A DNA stretch of 64,000 nt from Pleurostoma richardsiae (Eukaryota > Ascomycota > Sordariomycetes > Calosphaeriales > Pleurostomataceae): the NCBI GenBank assembly GCA_030052745.1, contig JANBVO010000012.1, forward strand, positions 620,001-684,000, in the 5' to 3' direction. A model generated the notes under the pieces. That model was given only the letters and a program-made list of their open reading frames with translations, did not search any database and was not told the DNA's origin. Below, piece by piece: positions 1 to 10,410 of this stretch (the stretch's first letter is position 1; each line of letters opens with the position of its first letter). Made by a program: the position numbers and the translations under genes.

Positions 1-235
1 AAGCGACACTTCATGATAAACCCAAATAATATGATTCGTCAATTCCTGACGTCGTATTCAGTCTGGTACGGAGGTGTGAGCGAAGCCAATCAAAGCATTC
101 GGGGACCCCGTGGGTAATATATGCAGGTTGCTCCTCCTAATCCCCTCCTCGGACCCCTCCAGCGGTTCAACTCCTGGATCAATCCAGGACAAGAATTGTT
201 GGTCTGAGAGAAGGACCACCAGGCAAAGGCAGAAC

Positions 236-1828
236 ATGGAGGTCCTAATCGCGACTGCGGTCCTCGCCGTCGTCACCGTCTTCATCCTGCGACGAATCCT
301 CCGCTCGTCCAAAGACCTCCCACTCCCCCCCGGTCCGCCGAGGCTGCCCCTCCTCGGGAACCTGCACAATGCCACGCCGGATAATCCCTTCATCCCCTGG
401 CACGCCTGGAGCAAGCGCTACGGCCCGGTCATGTCGCTCAGTGTGCCGGGCCAGACCATCATCATCCTGGGCGACGCCAAGTCTGCGGGCGACCTGCTCG
501 GCCGGCGCGCCTCCGTCTACAGCGGCCGTCCCTACTCCGTCATGTCCACGCTCATCACCCCCGGCCGGGCAGAGCCCATCCACATGCTCCTCCGGCCCTA
601 CGACGCCACCTTCCGCCTGCAGCAGCGCCTGCTCACCGCGTGCATGAACGCCACCTCCGAGGCCCGCTTCCACCCCGCACAGGACCGCGAGTCCGCGCAG
701 CTCGTCCACGACCTGCTCCTCGAGGCCGCGGACGACGACAGCGCCGGCGCCGGCGGCCAGGCGATGACCAGCGACAGGCTGTACGCGCACCTGGAGCGCG
801 CGCAGGCCAGCCTGGTCATGGACCTGTCGTACGGGTACCGCATCCCCACGCCGGACCACCCCACCACGCGGGCCACCCTGCGCGTGCACGGCGCCATGAC
901 CGACCTCGTCACGCAGACGCACCTCGTCGACGTGGCCCCCGCGCTGCGGCACCTGCCCGCGCCGCTGTCGCCGTGGCGCCGCGCCGCCGACCGCGTGCGC
1001 GCCCTGGAGACGGAGCTGCACCTGCGCAACTTCGCCGCCGGGCTGGCCGCGCCGGGGTGGAACTTCGCCAAGAAGATGCGCGCCAGCGATGGCGCGCGGG
1101 GCACCAGCGACTTCGACCTGGCGTACCTGGTGGGCGCCAACACTGTCGCGGGCATCGAGACGGCCCCCAGGGCGGCCATCTGGCTGTTCGTCGCGGCGCT
1201 GACGGCGGGCGGCGGCGGCGGGGCCTTCGTCACGCGGGCGCAGGAGGTCCTGGACGCGGTGGTCGGGCGAGGCCGCATCCCCGAGCTGGCGGACCGGCCG
1301 CGACTGGCGTACGTCGAGGCGGTGGTGCTGGAGCTGCTGCGCTGGCGCCCGGTCGCGGCGACTGGCGTGCCGCACAAGGCGGACGGCGAGGATACCTACG
1401 CCGGGTTCAGGATACCCAAGGGATCGATCGTCATATTCAACGCCTGGGGTATCGGGCGGGACGAGAGCGTGTTCGGGGAGAACGCCGAGGAGTTCGTCCC
1501 TGAGCGGTGGCTGACGCCTCTTACTAAGGGGGGCGGCTCCGCGGCAGACTGGACGGGGGCGACGGTCCGCCGAGACCTCCCACGGCCGTTCTTCGGCTAC
1601 GGTAGGAGAATGTGCACCGGAAGGCACCTGGCACTGGACGGACTTTGGCTGGTCACGGCGCGGCTGCTCTGGGCCTTCAGAATCGAGAGCGCTGGAGAGG
1701 ACACGCTGCCGGATCCGCTGGATATCAGGCCGCACGGCTTCACGATCACTCCAGGGCCCTTCAAGTTGGTTCTGAAGCCCAGGGGCCCGTGGGTGAAGGA
1801 TGTCATCCTGTGCCCAGATAGCCGTTAG
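236..1828 (+). CDS. Cytochrome P450 monooxygenase, microsomal type
   Basis: Haem-thiolate monooxygenase of the fungal microsomal class, expected to work with NADPH-P450 reductase at the ER; substrate not predictable. Single-exon ORF of 530 residues, normal for the family. It begins with a hydrophobic anchor (about residues 2-20), a basic stretch and the proline-rich hinge PPGPPRLPLLGN. The I-helix region carries AGIET, the K-helix ExxR is E366/R369, PERW lies near 422, and the haem loop FGYGRRMCTG places the thiolate Cys at about 460. The reading frame is open further upstream to 110, but the ATG at 236 puts the membrane anchor at the N-terminus as in relatives, so I chose it. The neighbour on the right is unrelated, so no cluster role is inferred. 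Confidence 0.93.
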   Translation: MEVLIATAVLAVVTVFILRRILRSSKDLPLPPGPPRLPLLGNLHNATPDNPFIPWHAWSKRYGPVMSLSVPGQTIIILGDAKSAGDLLGRRASVYSGRPYSVMSTLITPGRAEPIHMLLRPYDATFRLQQRLLTACMNATSEARFHPAQDRESAQLVHDLLLEAADDDSAGAGGQAMTSDRLYAHLERAQASLVMDLSYGYRIPTPDHPTTRATLRVHGAMTDLVTQTHLVDVAPALRHLPAPLSPWRRAADRVRALETELHLRNFAAGLAAPGWNFAKKMRASDGARGTSDFDLAYLVGANTVAGIETAPRAAIWLFVAALTAGGGGGAFVTRAQEVLDAVVGRGRIPELADRPRLAYVEAVVLELLRWRPVAATGVPHKADGEDTYAGFRIPKGSIVIFNAWGIGRDESVFGENAEEFVPERWLTPLTKGGGSAADWTGATVRRDLPRPFFGYGRRMCTGRHLALDGLWLVTARLLWAFRIESAGEDTLPDPLDIRPHGFTITPGPFKLVLKPRGPWVKDVILCPDSR

Positions 1829-3234
1829 CTTGCCAGCTGGAAGATGGGGACGGACAATGAGAGGCTGTCAGAGCCCGAGGCCCAGGGGCTCATGACATAG
1901 ACATCAAGTGAAGAGTCGGGATATGGTGTTTGGCCTTCGGGGCCGCAATGATGTCGGTGCTTTCGCGGCGAGGCGGGAGACTATAGGGCCCGCGAAGAGA
2001 GGCCTGACTACTTGCTCAGGCTGCTGCCCAGCTCGAGGTGGGAGATGAAGGCGCGGGAGTTATCGCCGAGATGGAGACAGAAGTCGACGCCGAGGGACGC
2101 CTTGCGTAGGCTCGTCGAGGGGCTTCTTATGCCATATGGTCGATGGCGGAGACCCAGTCCAGGGCGGTCAGAACGGACATCACTTCATCTGTCAACGCCT
2201 TCCCGTCCGTATTGCTGCGGCGTCAAGTGAAGAGACGTGTCGTGATGGTCAAGGAGCTGTGATGCCCCAACAACTGCCCGATATGATGGGCGAGTTGCGG
2301 TGTCTGGTGCAGAGCAGCCAGGCAGGCAGGCGGTGCTGGATAATGCTAAAATGGTCGATAATAAGACCTGAAGCTGTGGTATCAGGCCATCACGGCCATA
2401 ATTTCACAAGGATGGATCTGAGTGCCTTGCAATCGGAGACAGCGTGTACAGAAACCTGGACATGGTGAACGTGAAATGCGACTGTCGCTACGCCCTCATC
2501 TATGCCGCCCAACATCATAGCCTGCCGGGACATCAAGATTGGCCTCACGAGCACAGGTTTCTGACGCCACTGTTCACTTTTTAAAAGACTGGCCATCCGT
2601 TCGATACCTCGGACCATCATCCGGACAAGATGCCGATGCCCGGCAACCCCCACGCGGACCGTCACTCGGCGCACGGCTCCGGGAACCCCGGGGCTGCACG
2701 TTCTCAGGCCGGCACGTCAGACCCATCCAGGCTGCTTGGGGCGTAAAACAGCGCGTTATTACTGAGCTCAACGCTCGGAAGAGCTGCTGACACTAGAGGC
2801 TCTAGCGTACTGTGACGCCTAATTCCGTACAAACGCGCCAGTCAAGATTACCCGACGGGGAACCACCAGTTTTGTCGATTCGTCATGAGAGCATGAGAGG
2901 GCGCCTACAATTTACCCCGCCATGCCCCACCACCAAACCCATCATCCCGCCCTGTGACGGAGTAGCAGCTCGTACCAATCCACGAGGCCAAATAGCCTGA
3001 ATCCGCGACGGGGTCCAATCCCCATGCGGTGCCTCCTCGGCGGAACCCTGACGATGGCAACCGTTCTCTATTGTCCCTCTTAAAAGGCACAGGGTCCCAG
3101 ATCTCTCGATCTCCCCTGACTACTACACATGTAGCAGTAGCAGCTTCGCTCACCAGCCAGCCAGCGTGAACACGTCAAGTGAACATCACCAGACCCATCA
3201 AACCCCATCCTCCATCCGCCTCACAGACGCAACC
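1829..3234. other. Intergenic, P450 to aldose epimerase
   Basis: No convincing gene is seen; open frames here are short and lack family similarity. A TTAAAAGG element near 3078-3086 lies about 150 nt upstream of the epimerase ATG and could be its TATA-like element. Confidence 0.5.
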
Positions 3235-4334
3235 ATGGCCGACGCACCCATCAGCTTCATCCCCTTCGGCGCCATCCTCCAGTCCTTCGTCGTCGACGGC
3301 ACCAACATCGTCCAGGGCTTCCCCTCCGCCGACCTCTACCGCACCCACAACAGCCCCTTCTTCGGCGCCACCGTCGGCCGCGTCGCCAACCGCATCAAGA
3401 ACGCCAAGATCGACGCCCTCAACGGCAGGGCCTACGCCCTCGCCGCCAACAACGGACCCAACACCCTCCACGGCGGCGCCGTCGGCTGGGACAAGCGCGA
3501 CTGGGCCGGGCCTGCGCCCGTCGGCACCAGGCAGATCCCCGGCGTCGAGGGCCTGCAGGGCGGCGAGAGCGTGCAGTTCAGGCTCGCGAGCGCCGACGGC
3601 GAGGAGGGGTTCCCGGGCGCGCTGGATGTCAAGACCACCTATACGGCGGGGACGCAGGCGGTGGGCGGAAAGAAGGTGACTGTCTTGGGTATTGAGTATG
3701 AGGCGCAGCTGGTCGGCGGCGCCGATGAAACGGTCATCAACATGACCAATCACTCGTGCGTCTCTTCCCCCTTTGCTCTCTGTCGTGTTTGATCGTCACG
3801 AGAACCAAAAGTGCTGATTATCTCTCGTATAGCTACTTCAACCTGACCGGGAACCCCACGATCGAGGGCACGCAGGTCGAACTCGTCACCAACGACTACC
3901 TGCCCGTCGACTCCACCGGCATCCCCACCGAAGGCCCCAAGCCATTCAGCAAGGTCGAGGGCAAGAAGCCCTTTATTCTCGGCGCCGAGGAGCCCGACGT
4001 CGACGACTGCTTCGTCGTTAACAAGGATGCCGCCTCTGTCCCCATCGACACGCGCGGCTTGCCTCTTACCAAGCTCGTCTCCGCCAGCCACCCGGACTCC
4101 AAGATCCATCTAGAGGTCTGGAGCACCGAGCCCGCCTTCCAGTTCTACACCGGCAAGTACATCGACGTGCCGGCTGTCGGCGGTGCGCCGGCCCGGGGCC
4201 CGCGCTCGGGATTCTGCGTCGAGCCGAGTCGGTATGTGAACGCGTGCAATGTGCCCGAGTGGAAGAACCAGATGCTGCTGAAGAAGGGCCAAACGTACGG
4301 AGCGCGTATTGTGTATAGGGCCTGGAAGGAGTGA
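3235..4334 (+). CDS. Aldose 1-epimerase (galactose mutarotase)
   Basis: Interconverts alpha and beta anomers of hexoses such as galactose and glucose, feeding the Leloir pathway; cytosolic, no signal peptide. Two exons, 3235-3755 and 3833-4334, with a 77-nt intron, give 340 residues, the usual length. Family marks are GRVANRI, NTLHGG with the first active-site His, MTNHSYFNL (formed exactly across the splice junction, His173), DVDD, and CVEPSR with the catalytic Glu near 302. The ATG at 3235 is chosen because MADAPISFIPFGA matches the usual start of the beta-sandwich; the upstream in-frame extension has no family look. The gene ends 52 nt from the convergent DNA ligase gene. Confidence 0.95.
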
Positions 4335-4386
4335 GGGGGGCAGGACTTCTTGGATATATGTGCGATTTAGAAATAATCTGGATATA

Positions 4387-7026
4387 TCAGGGTTCGTCCA
4401 CATCCATGTCCAGGTCATCTTCGGCATCTTCCTTGATTGCTGTCGGTGTTTTCGATTCCTGCTTCCTCCACAGATTCGCGAGAAAGTCACTAGTGCTGGC
4501 TTCGTCGATGCCCTTATCCTCCCTTTTCTTGAGGAACCTTGGAAACCGCAAGCTGAGTCCCCGCTCCTCACTGACGAGGCCGATCGCTGCCGTGTACGTC
4601 GGGCTGAGCGTGATATCCGCAAACGCCATCTCCCAGACCTCCTGTGGCTCGAACCACACGTCCGGCTCCGGCCCGGAGTAGTCAATGAAGCTCGGCCTTT
4701 GAGTACGCGTGTTCTTCGGCTCCCCGTTCTCGCCATCGTCGTAAAATTCCCGGTTTGCTTTGTAGAACGCGTCCGTGAAGCCAGACATGCACTTGCAGAC
4801 CGCCTCGAGAGATCCGGCCTCTTCGTTCCGGCAGGCCATGAGGATGGGAGACCACCACTTCGCTTTCCGGCCCTGTCCGTGCCATCCAGCTATGGGGATG
4901 AGGTCCAAGGTGTCGAAGCTTGAGTTATAATCTTTCTTCACCTTGAGCCAGGAATCGAGACGCTTGTCTGGTTCATACGTGGCAAGGAGAGGTTTCCGGC
5001 GTGACTTCTTTTTCTCGTCTCCATTCTCGTCTTTGGACGCCTTCCCTTTCCCCTTCTTTGCCTTAGTGTCCTTCTTCGGCAGGGTGAGCTTCACGGCTTC
5101 CGCATCATCTGAGTCGACCACGTCGCCTTGGTACGGCAGTTCGGGCAGATTATCCAGAATTTTAACCATGATGCCCTCGCATTTCGTATCTGTCGCCTGC
5201 TTGAAGAAGTCGAGCACTACCTCGGAGTCCTGCGAGGTAGCATCGACGCTTTTGACCCACGTGAAGTGATGCGGTACCTCGGTGAAGAGCGACCGGAGCA
5301 GCTCGCGCCGTTCTCGAAATGGACGATCAAGCAACGGTTGGCCGTTAAGATACATGAGATCGAAGGCGAACATGCAGACATCGATTGTGACACTGCCGAT
5401 CGCCACATCCTTCCGGGCTCTGTTGGCAAGTGTCTGAAACGTCCGTAAGTCACCAGTCTGCCTGTCGATGGCCACAACTTCGCCTTCCATAATGAAGCTG
5501 CCAACGCCCTCACCGCGAATCTTGGGCATGAGTGCCACTAGATCAGGGTACTTATCCGTCATCAACTCCAAGTGTCTAGAGAAGATGGAGACTTTGCCAG
5601 CATCGTCACAGTGTATCTGTGCCCGTTGCCCATCGTATTTGAACTCGCATGCGAAGTCCCTTGCTTGCAACTTGGTGAGCATCTCTGCTAGATCTCTCGT
5701 GATGCTGCCAAGCATTGGACGCAATGGAATGTGGAGAGTAAGGCCGCAGCGTAGGAGCAGCTCTTCTGAGACACCAATCTCCAGAAGAATAGGAACGAGA
5801 TCGTTGTAGTTGGGCCTGCGAGCAAAGCAGGCTTTCACTATCTCTTCAGCTTTTAAGTAGATCTCCGCAAGCTCCTCTTTCTTCAGCGCGGCCAGCTCGG
5901 CTCGATTCTTGATGGGGAACTCCGCACCGGGAGGGCGAGAGAGAAGAAATGCCCGGGCCAACGCAATGAGCATCGTTGTCTTCACGGCACCGATGCGCAA
6001 ATGCTGACAGAGCGTGCGCACGATATACCGGCTCTCTTCCCCGCCTCTGGCGTCCTGGAGGAGCCGGTCCACTATGCGCTGCTTCTCCTCCACGCTTCCC
6101 TTTCCCTGGCTTCTCGCAATCTTGACTAGAGATTGGTACACACTCTTTATGGTTAGAGGCTTCGGTTTGCGCAGCATGAAGCTCTGCTTTTTCTTCGCTT
6201 CAAATGCCACGTCTCCCGGGTCTCCGTACTTATCGTATATGACCTTGAGAGATCTGTTATCCAGACCGCAAACCTGCTTCAGAGCCTTTGAGATGGCGGA
6301 GCCGCCGAGCCCAAGTTCAAGAGAAATGTACGGCGGTGAAATTGCGTTTGTTGCAAGCCATACTGCCGGCAACAGGCTGTCGGGGTCACCCTCGATCAAG
6401 ACTCGGACACAGTTGACGAGAGTGTCGACGATCTTTATCCGACTCTGAGTACCACTGACAAGGACAAAACACCTTGTCAAGAGCGCGTAAGAGGCATTGC
6501 CTCCCTCGGCCTTCCAGTGCTCATGCAGTTGCGGGACGTATTTAGCGGGATCAAATGTCAACGGACTCTCGTCTAGGGGTATTTCTGCAGACACAGTATC
6601 CTCCGAGACAGCCACTGATTGCAATGACAGCGTGGTCCTCCCTTTGTCTCGGGGGGTCACTGGGGTGCTAGTAGTCGAAGCAGGTTCAGGCTCAGGCTGA
6701 CTATTCCTTGGGGTGCTTGCTGCCGGGGTCCCGGAAGTCTGTTCCTCAGCAGCTTCACTCGCACGCTCAACCAACGGATCGCCTTGTTGAGTGCCTCCTG
6801 CCGTTTCTTGGTCCCACTCCGCCTGGAGCTTTCTGGCAAGTTCCTCGTCTGTCATCTCCCGCGCCTCCAGTCCCGCAGACCCGTCCACCGGGCCCGCATT
6901 TGCAGGTGGCGTACTAGACGCAGCATTCTGGCCCTGCTTTGAGAAGAAATATTCTAGGCCCCGTGACTGCTGTGACGGCTGCTTAGAGCCGCCATTCAGC
7001 TTCCGCTTCTTCGCTGGACTGGCCAT
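4387..7026 (-). CDS. CDC9: ATP-dependent DNA ligase I
   Basis: Seals nicks between Okazaki fragments and in excision repair, in the nucleus. A single exon gives 879 residues. The N-terminus carries a basic nuclear signal (PAKKRKL, residues 4-10) and a PCNA-binding-like box, GLEYFFSK (23-30). An unstructured linker is followed by the alpha-helical DNA-binding domain and the nucleotidyltransferase core with KYDGQR; the AMP-accepting lysine is about Lys463. The OB-fold end carries FRFPRFL-type ligase sequence. Near the C-terminus there is a Lys/Glu-rich insert (KAKKGKGKASK). The gene is divergent from eIF3k across 428 nt and converges on the epimerase. Family assignment is secure; the mitochondrial isoform known from yeast cannot be judged here. 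Confidence 0.97.
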   Translation of the reverse strand: MASPAKKRKLNGGSKQPSQQSRGLEYFFSKQGQNAASSTPPANAGPVDGSAGLEAREMTDEELARKLQAEWDQETAGGTQQGDPLVERASEAAEEQTSGTPAASTPRNSQPEPEPASTTSTPVTPRDKGRTTLSLQSVAVSEDTVSAEIPLDESPLTFDPAKYVPQLHEHWKAEGGNASYALLTRCFVLVSGTQSRIKIVDTLVNCVRVLIEGDPDSLLPAVWLATNAISPPYISLELGLGGSAISKALKQVCGLDNRSLKVIYDKYGDPGDVAFEAKKKQSFMLRKPKPLTIKSVYQSLVKIARSQGKGSVEEKQRIVDRLLQDARGGEESRYIVRTLCQHLRIGAVKTTMLIALARAFLLSRPPGAEFPIKNRAELAALKKEELAEIYLKAEEIVKACFARRPNYNDLVPILLEIGVSEELLLRCGLTLHIPLRPMLGSITRDLAEMLTKLQARDFACEFKYDGQRAQIHCDDAGKVSIFSRHLELMTDKYPDLVALMPKIRGEGVGSFIMEGEVVAIDRQTGDLRTFQTLANRARKDVAIGSVTIDVCMFAFDLMYLNGQPLLDRPFRERRELLRSLFTEVPHHFTWVKSVDATSQDSEVVLDFFKQATDTKCEGIMVKILDNLPELPYQGDVVDSDDAEAVKLTLPKKDTKAKKGKGKASKDENGDEKKKSRRKPLLATYEPDKRLDSWLKVKKDYNSSFDTLDLIPIAGWHGQGRKAKWWSPILMACRNEEAGSLEAVCKCMSGFTDAFYKANREFYDDGENGEPKNTRTQRPSFIDYSGPEPDVWFEPQEVWEMAFADITLSPTYTAAIGLVSEERGLSLRFPRFLKKREDKGIDEASTSDFLANLWRKQESKTPTAIKEDAEDDLDMDVDEP

Positions 7027-7454
7027 TATCGCCGAGATGAGTGAGATCGACTAAGCCATCCAAGTCATCTTAGGGACAAGAAAAGTTTGTGGCTCTTTCA
7101 CCGCAACCGGACTTCATCATGGAATAATCCGGCCATTGAGATCAGATATCATGGCTTCCAGATTGCTCGAGAACTCTTGCTTGGTTGGTGATGTCACTGA
7201 GAGAGTCATGCTGAACGCGAGCGAAGCGTGGCGCAAGGCGGCAGTTCCACGTCTTTGGCGCGGACCCATGTGACCCAGCACCTGACCTCTAAGCCGCTAG
7301 TCCCCTTACGGCCAAGGCCCTCACACAACCTCGCCGTCGTGCGAAACTTCACGCAGCCCCACCATCAGAGCGAAACTGCTGCATCCCCGACATTGAAGAC
7401 GACGCCCTCCTCGCCCTGCAACCACCACAACAGTCCCCCTCCAGGTTGCCCATC
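7027..7454. promoter_or_regulatory. Divergent promoter of DNA ligase and eIF3k
   Basis: The 428-nt spacer between two start codons must hold both promoters. It contains TTTGGCGCG at 7254-7262, matching the E2F/MBF-type core, and an ACGCGA word near 7215, resembling MCB elements that drive S-phase genes such as DNA ligase in yeasts. The function of these words is inferred. Confidence 0.35.
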
Positions 7455-8411
7455 ATGAACGCCGAGGACCCGCAGGAGCGGCCAGACTACGTTACGGCCA
7501 TTATAAATGGCCTCGAGAGATACAACCCCGAGGCGGTGGGCACGCTCGAGAGCTACCTGCAACTGCAGTGCGAACAGAGATTTGTCGACTGCAATGCAAA
7601 CCGGACGTTGCTGAAGCTGTGAGTTCTCTCCCGTATTCTTGCGCATATTTTGTTTCGACGTCTTGTGATGATCAAGTAAACGTTTCCTATTACCTGATTT
7701 GCGCTCCGGGGGTCTAAACAGCCCACGTCGCAAGTGAAGTCACGTATATTAGCTCTATCTGACAGGCCAACTCTCGCCTCGCCGGCTTGAGTGGCCTTGC
7801 CTAAACACTACAACCTTGAAGTCAACACGGAGGAGCATCAGTCGCTAATATGGATTACTTTCCCTTCTCCTAGATACCAGCTGAACCCAGACCGCATGAA
7901 GGACGAGGTCATAACCAACATCCTCGTCAAGTCCATGACGCAGTTCCCCTCTGCGCAGTTCAACCTCGCCATGCACCTCATCAACCCCTCCTCCTTCTCC
8001 GCGGCCTCCGAGCTCTCCGAGGCCGTCTCCAAGCTGCGCGCGCTCAACGCCCAGCTCGAGGGCGCGCAGTACGCCCGCTTCTGGGCGACCCTGGACTCAG
8101 ACGACCTGTACGCCGACCTGACCACCGACATCGACGGCTTCGAGGAGATCGTGCGCCTGCGCATCGCCCAGCTCGTCTCCCAGGCCTTCCGCGAGATCCA
8201 GCTGTCCGTGCTCGAGGGCTGGCTCGGCCTGCGCGGCGAGGACGCCGTGCGCAGCTTCGCGGTCGAGACGTGCGGGTGGAGGGTCGAGGAGGGACAGGTG
8301 CTCATCCCGCGGAACCCGGACAACGAGGCGAAGAAGACGGAGATCAGGGAGGACGTCAACGTCGAGATGTTCACGAGGGTCATCCGGCGGTCGTGGGAGG
8401 AGGCGGCATGA
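7455..8411 (+). CDS. EIF3K: Translation initiation factor eIF3 subunit k
   Basis: Small PCI-type subunit of eIF3, absent from budding yeast but kept in filamentous fungi; acts in the cytoplasm on the 40S subunit. Two exons, 7455-7618 and 7874-8411, make 233 residues, within the family range. The junction reconstitutes TLLKLYQLNPD, the family's conserved block after the N-terminal RPDYVTAIINGLERYNP. The second exon has the CSN8/PSD8/EIF3K domain. The intron (255 nt) is long for this window; an extra small exon inside it cannot be ruled out, but the direct join restores the conserved sequence. Confidence 0.93.
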
Positions 8412-8702
8412 GGGGCGCCGCGGTGTGGGGGTGGTGTGTGCGAGCTGGTATGGATTTCTGGTTTTCCCAAACTCTGTGGCTTATGCTGCCCTCTTGACGG
8501 CAGCCGCGAGGCACGGATCGACATGATTGCATTTGGCGGCAAAACTTGGGCGTTCTATTGGGAGATCCTTGGCATGGCCGAGCATATGGGGTGTTGACCA
8601 GGCTCGACAGAGAAGGAAAAGAAATGACCAAAATATAGAGTTTCTCTCATTGATGTGGTATCTCGTGTCATGCCTCCCGTGTCTTCAATCACAAATCTCA
8701 TC

Positions 8703-10072
8703 TCACCGCTTAACCATCAGCTCCTCCCACTGCACGCCCGCCCACTCCTCCAGATATCCCGCCTCCCCCTCCCCGACGCCCCTCGCCTGACAATCCCTCT
8801 CGCACACCCCCACGATGATCGTGCCCCAGTCCATGCCCTCCAGCCCCTCCTCCTCCGCCTCCAGCTCCGCGATCGCCTGCGGCGTCATCTGCACCTCGAA
8901 CACCCTCGCCGCCCCGCAGCTCCCACACCGCGGCATGCCCGCCTTCCCCTCGTGCAGCCGCCGGCCCACCTCGTCCGCGCGGCTGTACAGGAGCGGCTGG
9001 CCTCCGAACTCGTACCGGATGCACTGCTCCGGGTTCTGCCCCACGCGGTCCGCGAACTTCTGGAACGCCGCGTCCATGCTCGACTCGAAGACCACCTTGT
9101 CCTCCTTCCCGCCCGAGGAGCCGCCGCCGGCGGTGCCCTCGTCCAGGTCCAGCGTCGTGGTGGCCTGCGCGACGGGCAGGGGTATCGGGTCCAGCGTCTC
9201 GTACTCGGCCTCCGAGAGGTACATGACCGGGTAGGCCTTCGGCTGCTCCGACTCCGCAGGCCACGGCTCGGGCGGGGGAGGTGGACCGCTGGCCGGTTGG
9301 GGTTTGTTGAGAGAGAGCGTCTCCGCGAAGGTCTTGGGGAGGTCCTTGGCCGGGTCGGCGGCGGCCGGCGCCGGGGCGGGCTTGGTCTCAGGAGCCGCTG
9401 CCGCCTTGGACGCCGTTGTGCTGAACGGGTTGCCGTTCCCCCCTGCAGCGGGGGAAGAAGCTTTGGCGAAGGGATTCGCAGCTCCCGCCGCGCTAGACGA
9501 GAACGGGTTCACAGGCCCGGAACCAGCCGCCAGCGGCTTCACTCCGAAGAGCGCCTCTCCCAGCCCCGGCCCTGCCGTAGTGGCAGCAGCTACGGGCTTC
9601 GCGTCCTGCTTGAGCTCCTCCTTATCTGCTTTCCCGCTCGCCGCCGCGTCCTTAGATATACGGACTCCACGTATAGCCCGTATGCTCCCCTCCTTCCGCC
9701 TGCAGGACTTGCGCCGGCACGAGAAGACATACAGGCGCCTCTCGTGGCCGGGGAACTGGTCAGGAAGCTCGGCGTTGAGCTGCATCAGCAGGACCATGAG
9801 GTCCTTGCAGGTCTTGCACCGCGCGAGGGTAGCGGTTGGCGGCTTCTCTGAGTCGAGCCATTCCTGCAAGGAGAACGGTCAGTTGCAAGTTCAGGGTCAC
9901 TTCCCATGGCAGGGACGTGGAAGAGGAGAGTGGGAGGGGTTCGTACTGGCCGGCCGCCCAGGCGACTTATGGTCTCGCCCTTGGAGTCCTTGGAGGCGAA
10001 GCCCAGCAGGACATCAGTTTCTGTGTACTCATTCCCCTCGTCAAGGGAGTCGTCGCTATCGTACGAGGCCAT
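8703..10072 (-). CDS. PDCD2/Tsr4-type ribosome assembly chaperone
   Basis: Cytosolic chaperone that captures nascent ribosomal protein uS5 (Rps2) for 40S assembly, by homology to yeast Tsr4 and human PDCD2. Exon 1 is 10072-9947 and exon 2 is 9863-8703 (intron 83 nt), giving 428 residues. Exon 1 holds LLGFAS...SRLGGRP, and the splice continues with EWLDSEKPP, the canonical N-terminal motif. Paired cysteines (CKTC, CRRKSCR) form a zinc-binding region near the N-terminus. The middle (about 110-260) is Ala/Pro-rich and poorly conserved. The C-terminal PDCD2_C domain begins at PEQCIRYEFGGQPL and has CGSCGAARVFEVQ. It converges on eIF3k. Confidence 0.93.
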
Positions 10073-10410
10073 TTTGTCTATATGTATACGGTACTGCTGC
10101 TCGGGAGGGAAGCTCGCCGCGGGGCCAAAATTTTTGGGCAGACATCTTCAACTTTTTGGTGGGGCAACTCGGCCGCCCAGAGACGTCACTCTTCCGGTGA
10201 GAGCTCGAGCACAGTATATACGCGATGAAAAGAATAGCAGCAGAGAGAAACTAAGTACTGTATGTACATGTTACCGAGGCTTGCAAGACGTGAGTGACAG
10301 AATTAATTGCTGGATCGTGGCATTTGCTTCTATTGTCTTCCGCACAACACCGTTTTGAGGCAGATATCTTATACAGCGGTATCTCTTTCCTTCTATCCCT
10401 GGTCCCCGAC
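10073..10410. other. Spacer between PDCD2/Tsr4 and CCT6
   Basis: 338 nt. It contains the promoter of the PDCD2/Tsr4 gene and the 3' end of CCT6. AGTACTGTATGTACAT around 10253-10269 is one of the GTAC-core words described under findings. No gene is seen. Confidence 0.4.

Noticed and set aside
245-1735. Long minus-strand open frame opposite the P450 (496 codons)
   Set aside because: It is the antisense shadow of a GC-rich gene; composition is Arg/Gly/Ala-rich without domain features.
236-1828. P450 as part of the aromatic catabolic block
   Set aside because: It is 30 kb away with many housekeeping genes between and no shared motif seen.
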